From Bacillus sp. B15-48 (GTDB lineage: Bacteria; Bacillota; Bacilli; Bacillales; Cytobacillaceae): DNA of 64,000 bases. The stretch's first letter is position 1. Every line of letters starts with the position of its first letter. The notes beneath the pieces are model-generated. The model searched no databases. It was not told where the DNA came from and was given only the letters and a program-made list of their open reading frames with translations. Positions 25,645 to 34,417 of this stretch are shown here, piece after piece. Position numbers and translations under genes: made by a program. The stretch lies in assembly GCF_016879755.1 (NCBI RefSeq), contig NZ_WOFU01000010.1, positions 1-64,000 of the forward strand. Reading direction: 5' to 3'.

Positions 25645-28281
25645 TTAATCAGCAAACGCCTCATAATACTCTAACAAGCTTGTTATTCCACTATCTACCT
25701 CTTCAAGAGAGATGGGAACATTACGCCTTGCTGGAATGGAACCAAGTAGCTCCCATTCACCGCTGTCAATGGTGACTGATTCAGAAAACAGAGTGAAATC
25801 AACGTCGATGACTAATGTCGCTCTGCCAACCAGTCGGTTCGTTGGTCGATAGTTAAGTTTAACAACAAGTTCAACAGCCACCGAAACAAGTCCTAAAATG
25901 TTGATACTTCCGCCGATCCGGATGAAGGCCTCAAGATCAAAAGGACCTCCAGACATAATGAACCGAACCCCTCCAAGGGCATGTACCTCAGCGTTGCCAA
26001 TGATGAAGTTGACAGCGACCATCCCCCCAAACTCCATTAACCCTTCTAACTTTGTAAGCTCTCCGTTCCCAAACTGGACGTCAATATAACCACCGCCACC
26101 GAACATTAAAACACTAAGATTAAACGGATTATCGCGTTTTCCAAAGCCAAGTGACATAGTAACAGGGTTTGGACTAAAAGGGATTTCAACACCGCAGTAG
26201 ACGGCAACATTCCGCATGACAAACATCCCGGCAGGTACATCAGGAATACCAAGTGTATAGGATGCACTTATCCCAGACGGTATTGTCGATATCTTCGGCC
26301 CGTTGTTACCTAGAAAGTCATTCAGGATTTTTAAGAGTTCATCGACCAATTTTAAAGCACCAGCAAACTCAATTTTCAATCCATCAATCTCCACATCGGG
26401 TGCACACCCCGGCTTCTGTGTAAATTCCAGCGATTCAAACTTTAGCTTTACCAGATCTTTCGGGAGAACGAACTCGAAGCTCTTAACTTGACAGCATATC
26501 TCGGACTTTAATGAAGAGCGTTCGACTATGAGTGTCGCTGTCGAGTCTTTTGATCTGAATGGACCACAATCTGTGAGACGAAGATTCTGCCACTCCATCT
26601 TCGCTCCTGGAGGATTTCCAGGTGTTTGAATAATCTTGGGTGGTTCTTGATCTTTATAGTTTTGGATGATCGATTCAAGTGGTAACCCAAGTAACGTCGC
26701 GTCCTTGAATATAGTAGATACATCTAATTTAGGATCTGGAATTGGACCATAGGAACGTGAAATTTTCTTAGCCAGAAATTTCGGAGCGATTAATCCTCCT
26801 GAAAGTTCAGGCCGTTCCGTAAAGTCAATATCAATATCGTTAAACGGTTCCAACGGTATATCATTTACTCCAAAGTCCTTGAACTCTTGCGTGTACTTAA
26901 CCGGTATAGGCAAACTTGGCTTGTGTGGCTGTAGTTCACGTAATGCTGGAAGTTCTACCTTTAACTGCTCTACCTTTGGAAAAAGCATTCCGTTATGAAC
27001 AACACTCGAAATGGTCAGTTCGTGTACTTCGAAAATGTTTCGAACATCAATACTCCGTCCCCTATCTCGAATTAAATCAATAGGAACACCTGGTAACGGA
27101 ATCTTACAGTGATCGCCCCACTTCCTTATAAGGTCAGAAATATTGTGCGAAAACGCTGTATTTGCGAATACTAACGGAACATTAAAGATGACATCCCCAT
27201 TGGTCCCAGCACAACGCAGCGGAAACTGCAACGGATCTTCGCCAACTTTTGGAATAAATAGACTTTCTCCAGGATTTGGACACTTAATATCAAAGCTACG
27301 TTGGAGGATTTCAATCTTGTCGAATGGAAATTCACGTGCCAGTCTTTCATCCCCCTCAGCATTGCGAATAGGCTCCGTAACCACAAGCCGGCAATTGGTG
27401 TTCAATAAAACAGCATTTCCGTCTTTAAATTTTCGTTCGGTAAAAACTTCAACATAGGCTTTGTGTCCAAAAGGATAAAGCACTCCGGCTGTCTGTTTAC
27501 GAATTTTCTGGTCTCGACCAAGTACGACCTCATGATCCCACTCGAAGTTTCGCCATTTCGCCGTGCAGGAAAGTGTCCCGCCCAATGCACTGAGTTCCAA
27601 ACGCCTTATATAAGGAAGAAATGGAGGCTGAGAAACTTGGCTGTTTTGGTATATTTGTCCCCTATCAATGGATGCAAGAGGGGGTCCAATAACCGCATTA
27701 GTAACAAAATTGACGATATCGTGCGGACGATAATACAGTGGCTTGAGGTATAGACCAGCATCCTCCGCATTTCCAGCGGTAGATCGTAACTGGGCATACC
27801 ACAATCCGGTCACTCGCGAAGTTGATGTTACCGGAAGTACCGGGTGATCAGACACAACCTTCCCTTCTCCATCTCCGGTGACTACTGACATAATTAGCCC
27901 CCACGGAATCTCTATGGCTGTCGAGTTTTCACCAAACGTTTCACTAGGTAGAATGAAGACTCCAGGGCTTGTCAATGCCTTAAGAATCCCCTCAGCGTTC
28001 AGCTCGATTGACGTTTCTGCTGGTACTTTAAATTCGACTTGACTCGTGCCAGAAAGGCGACTCCCTAAAGTCCCGTATGCGGAATAGCTTAAATTTGATA
28101 AAAATATCTCCTCTCCCAGAACCTGTGGGGGAAACGTAAGTGTTACTCGGGCATTGTCATTTAAAGCTACTAAACGAGGGAGATTCTCGTTTAATGTCTC
28201 ATTGTACTCAATCCGAAAATCCGACCATTGTATGCCAAAATGAATGAAATCATCTCTACGAACGATTAAAAACGGCTTCAT
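25645..28281 (-). CDS. Giant uncharacterised beta-rich protein (878 aa)
   Basis: No family recognised. It starts MKPFLIVRRDDFIHFGIQWS with GGGGG 9 bases upstream and has no signal peptide. The first 600 residues are mixed; the last 250 have strongly alternating hydrophobic/polar strands with many glycines (NLSVLMFGGGGYIDVQFGNG, LEGLMEFGGMVAVNFIIGNA, LVSVAVELVVKLNYRP), as in amphipathic beta-sheets, barrels or lipid-groove proteins. Cysteines are few. It is the first gene of a two-gene operon with the 1167-codon gene and is divergent from the beta-propeller lectin gene, sharing a ~360-base intergenic region. Base composition again differs from core genes. Function unknown. Confidence 0.75.
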   Translation of the reverse strand: MKPFLIVRRDDFIHFGIQWSDFRIEYNETLNENLPRLVALNDNARVTLTFPPQVLGEEIFLSNLSYSAYGTLGSRLSGTSQVEFKVPAETSIELNAEGILKALTSPGVFILPSETFGENSTAIEIPWGLIMSVVTGDGEGKVVSDHPVLPVTSTSRVTGLWYAQLRSTAGNAEDAGLYLKPLYYRPHDIVNFVTNAVIGPPLASIDRGQIYQNSQVSQPPFLPYIRRLELSALGGTLSCTAKWRNFEWDHEVVLGRDQKIRKQTAGVLYPFGHKAYVEVFTERKFKDGNAVLLNTNCRLVVTEPIRNAEGDERLAREFPFDKIEILQRSFDIKCPNPGESLFIPKVGEDPLQFPLRCAGTNGDVIFNVPLVFANTAFSHNISDLIRKWGDHCKIPLPGVPIDLIRDRGRSIDVRNIFEVHELTISSVVHNGMLFPKVEQLKVELPALRELQPHKPSLPIPVKYTQEFKDFGVNDIPLEPFNDIDIDFTERPELSGGLIAPKFLAKKISRSYGPIPDPKLDVSTIFKDATLLGLPLESIIQNYKDQEPPKIIQTPGNPPGAKMEWQNLRLTDCGPFRSKDSTATLIVERSSLKSEICCQVKSFEFVLPKDLVKLKFESLEFTQKPGCAPDVEIDGLKIEFAGALKLVDELLKILNDFLGNNGPKISTIPSGISASYTLGIPDVPAGMFVMRNVAVYCGVEIPFSPNPVTMSLGFGKRDNPFNLSVLMFGGGGYIDVQFGNGELTKLEGLMEFGGMVAVNFIIGNAEVHALGGVRFIMSGGPFDLEAFIRIGGSINILGLVSVAVELVVKLNYRPTNRLVGRATLVIDVDFTLFSESVTIDSGEWELLGSIPARRNVPISLEEVDSGITSLLEYYEAFAD

Positions 28282-28641
28282 AATTATTGACCCCCTATTT
28301 TATCAGTAAAATCCCCTCGAATAAGAAATCTTTAGGCAACCTTCTATTTTGTCGCTATTCGTTAAACATAAGGATTTAAAAACTATAAAAAAGCTAATTG
28401 CCATCTAATTTTAAAAAGTTTGTCCTATTAATCTGCCCACTCGCTCTTATTATGTACAAACAAGAGGTCAATCTAACAAAACATAAGGAACTGGTGCAGG
28501 GGAATCAGATGAAACAAAGACTTCACGTAGGATAAGAAAAGAAAGGTTTAAAAAGACGGAGAAGTGAAAATTAAAAAGCTGAGAATCAGAAATACTATTA
28601 ATAGTTTTACGATGATTATGAACGTAAAGGAGGAAATATTG

Positions 28642-30000
28642 GTGGCTGAATATGAAAGAATCGCAGCGGTGTCCAGATTTCCTGGCAGCATAGATGTGTG
28701 GTGGGTTCAGAAAGACGGTTCGATCCAAGGTGCTAAATGGGAAGATGGTGTACAATCGGGAGAAGGCGAACAATGGTTCATATATGAATTAGCCCCTGCA
28801 GGTAGTGCTTATCATATCACCGCCTTGTCCAGACATCGAAATACGGTGGACGTATGGTGGATTGGGGAAGATGGCTCGGTCCAAGGGGCCAGATTAAATG
28901 AAGGCGAACAACGGCAGCGGTATGAATTGGCTCCTGCTGGTAGTGCCTACCGTTGGGGTGGGATTACATCTGTGTCAAAAATCCCTGGCAGCATGGACGT
29001 ATTTTGGGTTGGAACAAACGGTACGGTCCAAGGCGCTACATGGTTGAATGGATATAATTGGAATAAATATCCAGTTGCCCCTGAACAGAGTGCTTATGGA
29101 AAATTGACGGCAGTTTCGAGGACTCCAGGGAGTGTGGATGTATTTTGGATTGGACAAAAAAAGGTAAAAGGTGCGAGAAGTGAAGAAGATCGACTATGGA
29201 AACGATATGAAATCGGTTCAGTCGAGTCGACCAATGGAAGTATCAAGGCGGTTTCCACAGACCCATGGAGCATGGAAGTGTTTTGGCATGTTCAATTCGA
29301 TCGTGGACTAGGAAACCCGATGGACCACAGTATCTTTCGTGCTAAATGGGAAGAAGATCAATGGCAAACCTCTGTTGCCGTATCATACGGAGAAGGTGTT
29401 CACTCTAACACAGGAATTGCTGCCTTGTCGAGATTTACAGGCTCTAAAGACTTAATTTGGATTAGTAAAAAAAGATCCGTCATGAGAACGGTACGGGGAG
29501 CTGTAGAACAATACACAATCTCCCCACCAGGAAGTGCTTGGGAGAATCTCACAGCTGTTACAAGGTTCCCTGGCAGCCTCGATGTCATGTGGGTTGCCTA
29601 TGAAGGTTCGGTGCATGGGGCTAGTTGGGTCGAAGGAGAGGAATGGAAATATTTCGATATAGCTCCCCCACCACCTCCTCCTCCGCCACCACTCCCTACC
29701 GGTCAGCAAAGAATTGATGTGATTCTGGAATCTATGGAAGGACGTGTAGAGCCCAATCGTCTTGCCATTTCAGGTTTAGGGTTTCAAGCAAATGAATCCA
29801 TTAAAGTAATCTTCACAGTGTATGTTAACAACAAAAAAGTTAAGGTTGACACATTAAACACCCAATCAGACACTGCCGGAACTTTTTTTATAAAACAAGA
29901 AGTGCAGTGCAACCTTGGTGAATCGACTATATTTGAGGTCAAGTCCTTCGGTAGTACAAGTGGGAGTTCAAATAAACTTACTGTTAGTTGCCAACAGTAA
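28642..30000 (+). CDS. PLL-like seven-repeat beta-propeller lectin with C-terminal beta domain
   Basis: 452-residue protein with seven repeats of about 45-55 residues, each carrying a (I/L)(T/A)AVSRxPGS(I/V/M)DVxW(V/I) core followed by GSVQGA or a similar turn: blades begin with IAAVSRFPGSIDVWW, ITALSRHRNTVDVWW, ITSVSKIPGSMDVFW, LTAVSRTPGSVDVFW, IKAVSTDPWSMEVFW, IAALSRFTGSKDLIW and LTAVTRFPGSLDVMW. This is the pattern of PLL/fucose-binding propeller lectins. Blade 5 is the most divergent. A run of nine prolines (PPPPPPPPP) links to a ~95-residue C-terminal beta domain. No signal peptide. The GTG at 28642 is preferred because AAAGGAGG lies 8 bases upstream; frames extend to 28564. Carbohydrate binding is inferred; the ligand is unknown. 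Confidence 0.82.
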   Translation: MAEYERIAAVSRFPGSIDVWWVQKDGSIQGAKWEDGVQSGEGEQWFIYELAPAGSAYHITALSRHRNTVDVWWIGEDGSVQGARLNEGEQRQRYELAPAGSAYRWGGITSVSKIPGSMDVFWVGTNGTVQGATWLNGYNWNKYPVAPEQSAYGKLTAVSRTPGSVDVFWIGQKKVKGARSEEDRLWKRYEIGSVESTNGSIKAVSTDPWSMEVFWHVQFDRGLGNPMDHSIFRAKWEEDQWQTSVAVSYGEGVHSNTGIAALSRFTGSKDLIWISKKRSVMRTVRGAVEQYTISPPGSAWENLTAVTRFPGSLDVMWVAYEGSVHGASWVEGEEWKYFDIAPPPPPPPPPLPTGQQRIDVILESMEGRVEPNRLAISGLGFQANESIKVIFTVYVNNKKVKVDTLNTQSDTAGTFFIKQEVQCNLGESTIFEVKSFGSTSGSSNKLTVSCQQ

Positions 30001-30027
30001 CAAATAAACCTTAATAGAGAAATAAAT

Positions 30028-30060
30028 GAAGCTTGGCTATCATTTGCTAAGCTTCTTTTC
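30028..30060 (+). terminator. Terminator after the lectin gene
   Basis: GAAGCTTGGC / GCTAAGCTTC stem (one mismatch) with an 8-base loop, followed by TTTTC, 28 bases after the lectin stop. Confidence 0.8.
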
Positions 30061-30181
30061 TACTTTCACTCCGATTTTTTTAATTAGTTTCGTTCTTCCT
30101 GAACTTTCAGCTATTGAAACTGCCAAATATAGACTATTATATAAGGGATGATACATAATTTTACGTTAGGAGGAATGGAAA

Positions 30182-30550
30182 GTGAAAATGGAACATGTGG
30201 GGATTGTCGTCAATGACATGGACGAGTCTTTGGCGTTTTATCAAAACATCCTCGGTTTAGAATTAAGAAAACGAGAGTGGTTAAATGATACGGTTGAGCT
30301 TGCTTTTTTGTTTTTCCCTGAACAGCCGAGTGTAGAGGTTGAACTTGTCTACGGCCGTAAAGCTGAAAACGAAGGGATTGTGAACCACTTGGCCTTTACG
30401 GTTGAAAACATAGAAGCCGAACTCGTACGTCTTAAAGAAGCAGGCGTCAAATTAGTAGATGAAGTACCCCGAAGCATTTTAAATGATACAGTTAAAATCG
30501 CCTTCTTCCAAGGTCCAAATGGTGAGAAGCTAGAATTAGTAGAAAGATGA
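30182..30550 (+). CDS. VOC-family (glyoxalase/methylmalonyl-CoA epimerase-like) protein
   Basis: Single-domain vicinal-oxygen-chelate protein of 122 residues with the two beta-alpha-beta-beta-beta modules. Likely metal ligands are the His in EHVGIVV, the His in VNHLAF and the Glu in EKLELVE, with Glu in VEVELVYG. The overall layout fits methylmalonyl-CoA epimerase or glyoxalase I-like proteins of Bacillus. GTG at 30182 has GGAGGA 8 bases upstream; ATG at 30188 is the alternative. It is a single gene; the substrate is not known. Confidence 0.85.
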   Translation: MKMEHVGIVVNDMDESLAFYQNILGLELRKREWLNDTVELAFLFFPEQPSVEVELVYGRKAENEGIVNHLAFTVENIEAELVRLKEAGVKLVDEVPRSILNDTVKIAFFQGPNGEKLELVER

Positions 30551-30594
30551 AAACAGGATGAAAAAGGGGCCTGGCTCCTTCTTTACCGGAAAAA

Positions 30595-30648
30595 AGCAAA
30601 AAACACGAACAAACATTGATATAACAACATTTGTCAGTGTTTTTTGCT
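30595..30648 (-). terminator. Terminator of fbp
   Basis: AGCAAAAAACAC / GTGTTTTTTGCT inverted repeat begins directly after the fbp stop codon on the minus strand. The arms carry the T-tract, so it can serve convergent transcription of the VOC gene as well. Confidence 0.75.
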
Positions 30649-30649
30649 C

Positions 30650-32617
30650 TTATTTTACATAGCGATATTCCATCAGGCTTTTCAAAATTGAAATTTCCTG
30701 TAATAATTCCTCGCCAACATTCGTTTCTGAAACCATTTTTCGTTTTAGTTCTTCATCGACCAATCTTTTTACAGATAAGACATCGGCCCCATTAAGGAGA
30801 ACGTCTTCTTTGGAATTAAACTTTTTGTGAGCAACAAGCTGCATCCCGTAGGAATTATATAATAACGTATATCCAGCGATCCCTGTAGTAGATTGATAGG
30901 CTTTGGAAAAGCCGCCATCAATGACAATCATCTTTCCATTGGCTTTAATTGGATTTTCTCCATCAATCTCTTTAACCGGTGTATGGCCATTGATGATGTG
31001 GCCTTGATCTGGGTTCAGATCAAATTCCATTAAAAGATTGCGGCAGATTTCCTCTTTTTCACGTAAATAATAGTATGGGTTCTTTCTCTCTTTATGGGTT
31101 TTCTTGTCTTTAATAAAGTATCTTTCAAAGGTCGTCATTTCTCTTTTTCCAAAGAGAGAAGAATATTCTCCTGTCCATAAATACCAGACCATATCTGTCG
31201 CCAGTTCATCCGTCTCTTCTGGGTGGGCAAAAGCATGTCGTAAATAATGTTCAAACTTATCAAGCAACTCCCGGCCCGCATAGCTTTTATTTTCAATCAC
31301 CATTTCTTCCAGATTGCCTTGTTCATCTAGTGGGATACAGCCATGTATTAATAAATTCCCGTTATATTTCAAATAAAGACTGCCTTTCTTCATCAGAAAA
31401 TTCATATGTCTAGCCAACTTTTCCGAATGCTGGACAGAAAATAGCAATCTATCGAGCACTTGGGCTTCTTCCTCTAATAATTGTTCAGGTTTTTCCGGAT
31501 TCACCGTTGCAAAGCAAGTATTTTCAAGAGGGTAGGTTTCCCCTTGAATCGTTACTTCGTTTTTCTCAAAATCCACTTTCTCAAGTAAAAGCCTTTCTGA
31601 CATATTAAAGGATGGGCGTCTCTTAATGATCGGGATTTCAAGTTTGAACTGAATCATCGCAATCGCTTGATGAATTTTCGTAATTTGTAATTTCTCCCGT
31701 TCAGAAAGTTCTTTATCTGAATGTCTCTTCGGTCTAAAAGCTGGGTTATCCTCATAGTATTTCTCAGCCAGATTGAGAAGTGGCCTAAGGTTAATTCCGT
31801 ATACATCTTCAATAATATCCAAATTGTCGTAACGAGCGCAGATACGAATAATATTTGCTAGACAAACCTTTGAGCCAGAAAAGGCCCCTAGCCAGAGTAC
31901 ATCATGATTCCCCCACTGAATATCAACAGAATGATAATTAATCAGCGTATCCATAATTTTATCCGGTTCAGGTCCCCGGTCATAAATATCCCCAACGACA
32001 TGGAGATGGTCGACAACCAATCTCTGGATCGTATAAGCAAGACCAGTAATGAGCTTATCCGCCTGACCGAGAGAAATAATTTGCTGAACAATTTTCTCAT
32101 AATAATTCTTCTTATTGGACAATTCATCTGTTTTGTATAGCAGCTCTTCGATAATATAAACAAACTGATTAGGTAAGGCTCTGCGTAATTTCGACCGTGT
32201 ATATTTGGAGGATGCGTAACAAGTAAGCTGAATCAAATGCTCAATGGTTTTCATATACCATTCGTTTAATCCCGGTTCATCGTTAAAATAATTATTTTTA
32301 ACTAACTGTAACTTTTCTTCAGGATAATAAACTAAAGTCGCAAATTCATTAATTTCTTCTTCCGATAATACCTCTATAAAAATATCACTTATTTTTTCTT
32401 TTACCTTGCCCGCTCCATTTCTTAACACATGTTGAAAAGCCTGATACTCCCCGTGTAAATCACTAACAAAGTGCTCTGTCCCCTTAGGCAGATTAAGGAT
32501 GGCTTCAAGGTTAATAATTTCAGTAACCACTTTTTCTTCACTATCATATCTTTGTGCCAATAAATCTAAGAACCTTGTATTCAAAATGATTACATCCCCT
32601 TTTTCAAATCCAGTCAT
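30650..32617 (-). CDS. fbp: Fructose-1,6-bisphosphatase, class III
   Basis: Gluconeogenic enzyme that removes the C1 phosphate of fructose 1,6-bisphosphate; class III is Firmicutes-specific and Mn-dependent. The 655-residue protein shows the metallophosphatase motifs in order: [13 protein letters not shown] near residue 60, [32 protein letters not shown], and [13 protein letters not shown] near the C-terminus. It matches B. subtilis Fbp along its whole length from memory, except for a shorter N-terminus (the B. subtilis protein has some 20 more residues). The start is uncertain: ATG at 32617 has a weak SD and an in-frame TTG nearby has AAAGGGG. It stands alone with its own terminator. Confidence 0.96.
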   Translation of the reverse strand: MTGFEKGDVIILNTRFLDLLAQRYDSEEKVVTEIINLEAILNLPKGTEHFVSDLHGEYQAFQHVLRNGAGKVKEKISDIFIEVLSEEEINEFATLVYYPEEKLQLVKNNYFNDEPGLNEWYMKTIEHLIQLTCYASSKYTRSKLRRALPNQFVYIIEELLYKTDELSNKKNYYEKIVQQIISLGQADKLITGLAYTIQRLVVDHLHVVGDIYDRGPEPDKIMDTLINYHSVDIQWGNHDVLWLGAFSGSKVCLANIIRICARYDNLDIIEDVYGINLRPLLNLAEKYYEDNPAFRPKRHSDKELSEREKLQITKIHQAIAMIQFKLEIPIIKRRPSFNMSERLLLEKVDFEKNEVTIQGETYPLENTCFATVNPEKPEQLLEEEAQVLDRLLFSVQHSEKLARHMNFLMKKGSLYLKYNGNLLIHGCIPLDEQGNLEEMVIENKSYAGRELLDKFEHYLRHAFAHPEETDELATDMVWYLWTGEYSSLFGKREMTTFERYFIKDKKTHKERKNPYYYLREKEEICRNLLMEFDLNPDQGHIINGHTPVKEIDGENPIKANGKMIVIDGGFSKAYQSTTGIAGYTLLYNSYGMQLVAHKKFNSKEDVLLNGADVLSVKRLVDEELKRKMVSETNVGEELLQEISILKSLMEYRYVK

Positions 32618-32670
32618 TATTTAACATTTAGAAGTTTTCGAAAACTACTTCTATTATAACCGAAATCAAC

Positions 32671-32713
32671 GAAACACGGGAACGAAACACGGGGACGGTT
32701 CTTCTGTTTCTCC
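32671..32713. repeat. Dispersed repeat (AACACGGGGACGGTTCTTCT type)
   Basis: Tandem ACGAAACACGGGA and ACGAAACACGGGGACGGTTC blocks followed by TCTGTTTCTCC. Related to the element at 14912-14956. A GGGGGACAGGCGC fragment lies just after it at about 32740-32756. Confidence 0.6.
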
Positions 32714-32725
32714 AATTTTATCCAA

Positions 32726-32938
32726 TTATATCAATAAACAACAATGCGCCTGTCCCCCACCTGGACAGAAGAAGTAAACAATATTTACATTAACAACTCC
32801 GATATTAGTTTGACCAATTGATTGGCCCTCATCTAGACAACCACCAGTGTAAGCTCTAATTAATGCTACTTCTACTATTCCACTCACTGTTAATGTGCCG
32901 ACCTCAACGCAACAGTCTTCTAATGTTTCCCCGCACAA
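32726..32938 (-). CDS. Possible small Cys-rich protein (uncertain, perhaps truncated)
   Basis: A 70-codon frame beginning at a TTG reads CGETLEDCCVEVGTLTVSGI, then VEVALIRAYTGG and a Cys/Gly-rich end FFCPGGGQAHCCLLI. The Cys pattern and short beta-like strands recall small spore-surface or appendage proteins of Bacillus, but I cannot name the family. There is no SD at the TTG and the frame stays open for about 30 codons upstream without a start. The C-terminal codons overlap a repeat-like GGGGGACAGGCGC sequence, so the end may be abnormal. Possibly a remnant. Confidence 0.35.
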   Translation of the reverse strand: MCGETLEDCCVEVGTLTVSGIVEVALIRAYTGGCLDEGQSIGQTNIGVVNVNIVYFFCPGGGQAHCCLLI

Positions 32939-33034
32939 AAATAAAGCATATGTTAGATATTTTAGTACACCATCAATATGTCAAATTCATATTGATAAAT
33001 GAGTGTAACTTTATGGAAGAGGAGAGTTTGTCCA

Positions 33035-33628
33035 ATGTACAACGACTTTTTACAACCTTTTTGTGCACAAACAACCGATAAAGCACCATTATTTACTGCT
33101 GAAGCTTACGACAATGTGAATAAGAAAATGAAGCAAATTCACTTAGAAAGTTATCGGGGAAAATGGGTGATCTTATTTTTTTATGCAAGTAACTTTACTT
33201 TTGTTTGACCGACTGAGTTGGCAGCGGTCGCTGCCATCCATCATCAACTGAGGTCGTTAAATACTGATATACTTGCGATTAGTACTGACAGTGTTTATTC
33301 CCATAAGGTTTTCACTGAGGTTTCGCCCTCAGCCTCTAAAGTGACGTTTCCGCTAATAAGTGATCGAACACAAAAGATTAGCAAAGCCTACAGAGTGCTA
33401 AATGAAAAAACGGGAGCTTCTTTAAGAGCAACCATTATTATTGATCCAGAAGGAACGATTGTTGCAAAATTCGTAAATCCTTTGGAGGTTGGTCGAAATA
33501 TACACGAAATTTTAAGAGTGGTCCAAGGGATACAATACGGGCGAAGGACTGGAGAAGGAGTCCCTGCGAATTGGACCCCAGGTCAACCTGGAATCACAAG
33601 GGATCCAAAATACATTGGTAGAGTTTGA
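33035..33628 (+). CDS. Peroxiredoxin (AhpC/TSA family) with TGA at the catalytic Cys: likely selenoprotein
   Basis: Thiol/selenol peroxidase fold, 197 codons if TGA at 33206-33208 is read through. The first 57 codons (MYNDFLQPFCAQTTDKAPLF, then ILFFYASNFTFV) and the following 139 (PTELAAVAAIHHQL, ISTDSVYSHKVF, TGASLRATIIIDPEG, GVPANWTPGQPG) align as one peroxiredoxin. TGA falls exactly at the peroxidatic residue of FTFVCPTE, with no other lesion in either half. A GC-rich hairpin with a GGTC loop begins 11 bases after TGA, as a bacterial SECIS requires. No resolving Cys is seen near the C-terminus, as in 1-Cys types. The ATG at 33035 has GGAGAG 8 bases upstream. Selenocysteine insertion is inferred; if selABC are missing in this genome, it is a point-mutant pseudogene. 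Confidence 0.7.
33206..33238 (+). promoter_or_regulatory. Candidate bacterial SECIS element with in-frame TGA
   Basis: After TGA (33206-33208), TGGCAGC (33219-33225) pairs perfectly with GCTGCCA (33230-33236) around the tetraloop GGTC. The loop begins with G, and 17 bases separate TGA from it. Known bacterial SECIS rules ask for a stable stem-loop with G among the first two loop bases and a 16-37 base spacing; this meets them. The hairpin codes for Leu-Ala-Ala-Val-Ala-Ala, common at this place in the family, so coincidence is possible. Confidence 0.6.
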
Positions 33629-33689
33629 GCTTTGATCAGCAGTGCTAGCGAAAGCAATAGCAGAGATTTTAGGTGAATAATAATAACGA

Positions 33690-33718
33690 AGAGAGTCCAT
33701 CCTTCCGATGGACTCTCT
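33690..33718 (+). terminator. Terminator after the peroxiredoxin gene
   Basis: AGAGAGTCCATC / GATGGACTCTCT is a 12-bp stem with a 5-base loop, about 60 bases after the stop. The T-tract is weak (ATCCTTCGTTTC). It may also end the minus-strand pseudogene transcript. Confidence 0.65.
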
Positions 33719-33731
33719 ATCCTTCGTTTCA

Positions 33732-34117
33732 TCAATCGCCCGCGACAATCTTGGCATAGTCATCAATGGTTGTTGAATATTTGATATACGTTCGCGGCAG
33801 ATAGAACTGTTCGTCTTTGATTCCGCTTTCTTTAAAAGGTCCCGGAGTTGTTGTCAAACCAAATTGATAATATTTTTAACTTCTTCGACCTGCTTTCTTT
33901 CTGGCCATCTTTCAAATGTTAATAAGGTAAAGCCATGATCACGCAAATAGGTCATTTGTTTCTCAAACTGTATGGGAGTGACATAAAGCTCCTTCGACCC
34001 TTGACCTGTATATTCATCAATCGAATGATAGACTAAAATGGGCATACTCTTTTCGGCATGTACCGTTATTGGGGCCAAGAGAACGAAAAACCAAATCAAT
34101 CGAATGTACTTTTTTAT
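33732..34117 (-). pseudogene. Decayed polysaccharide deacetylase
   Basis: Reading leftward, codons from about 34117 give KKYIRLIWFFVLLAPITVHA, a signal peptide, then EKSMPILVYHSIDEYTGQGS and QFEKQMTYLRDHGFTLLTFE, the opening of a NodB-type deacetylase. After about 33880 the catalytic core is absent and only a C-terminal piece remains (KESGIKDEQFYLPRTYIKYS ... DDYAKIVAGD, stop 33732-33734). The expected start is ATA, not ATG, with GAGG 7 bases upstream, so the start codon also appears mutated. A large internal deletion plus loss of start make it a pseudogene. Confidence 0.82.
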
Positions 34118-34417
34118 CTAATATCCTCACAATGTTGGAATTTATCACTAGAATTCCACAACCAACATTTGAATATCCTTCGCCCTTCTAATTAAAATTA
34201 CACAGTCGTTTTTAGCCACTTCAACAATCTATCCGAAACTGCTTTCAAGCCTTACAGAGTCGGAAAAACTAGGTCTATGTATCTAAAAAATAGATAGATG
34301 GTTATTGATAGTATCGAATAATCGTATTTTATTGTTTAAACAAACCTAATATAATCAACTTGGAATGAACGCTTTGAAGGATTTGAAATGTTACGGAGAC
34401 GAATAGGAGGCATCAAG

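Noticed and set aside
33206-33208. TGA in the peroxiredoxin as an ordinary nonsense mutation
   Set aside because: Not fully excluded, but set second: the stop falls exactly at the one residue that selenoproteins replace, both halves are otherwise intact, and a hairpin of correct spacing follows. The nearby deacetylase pseudogene keeps this alternative open.
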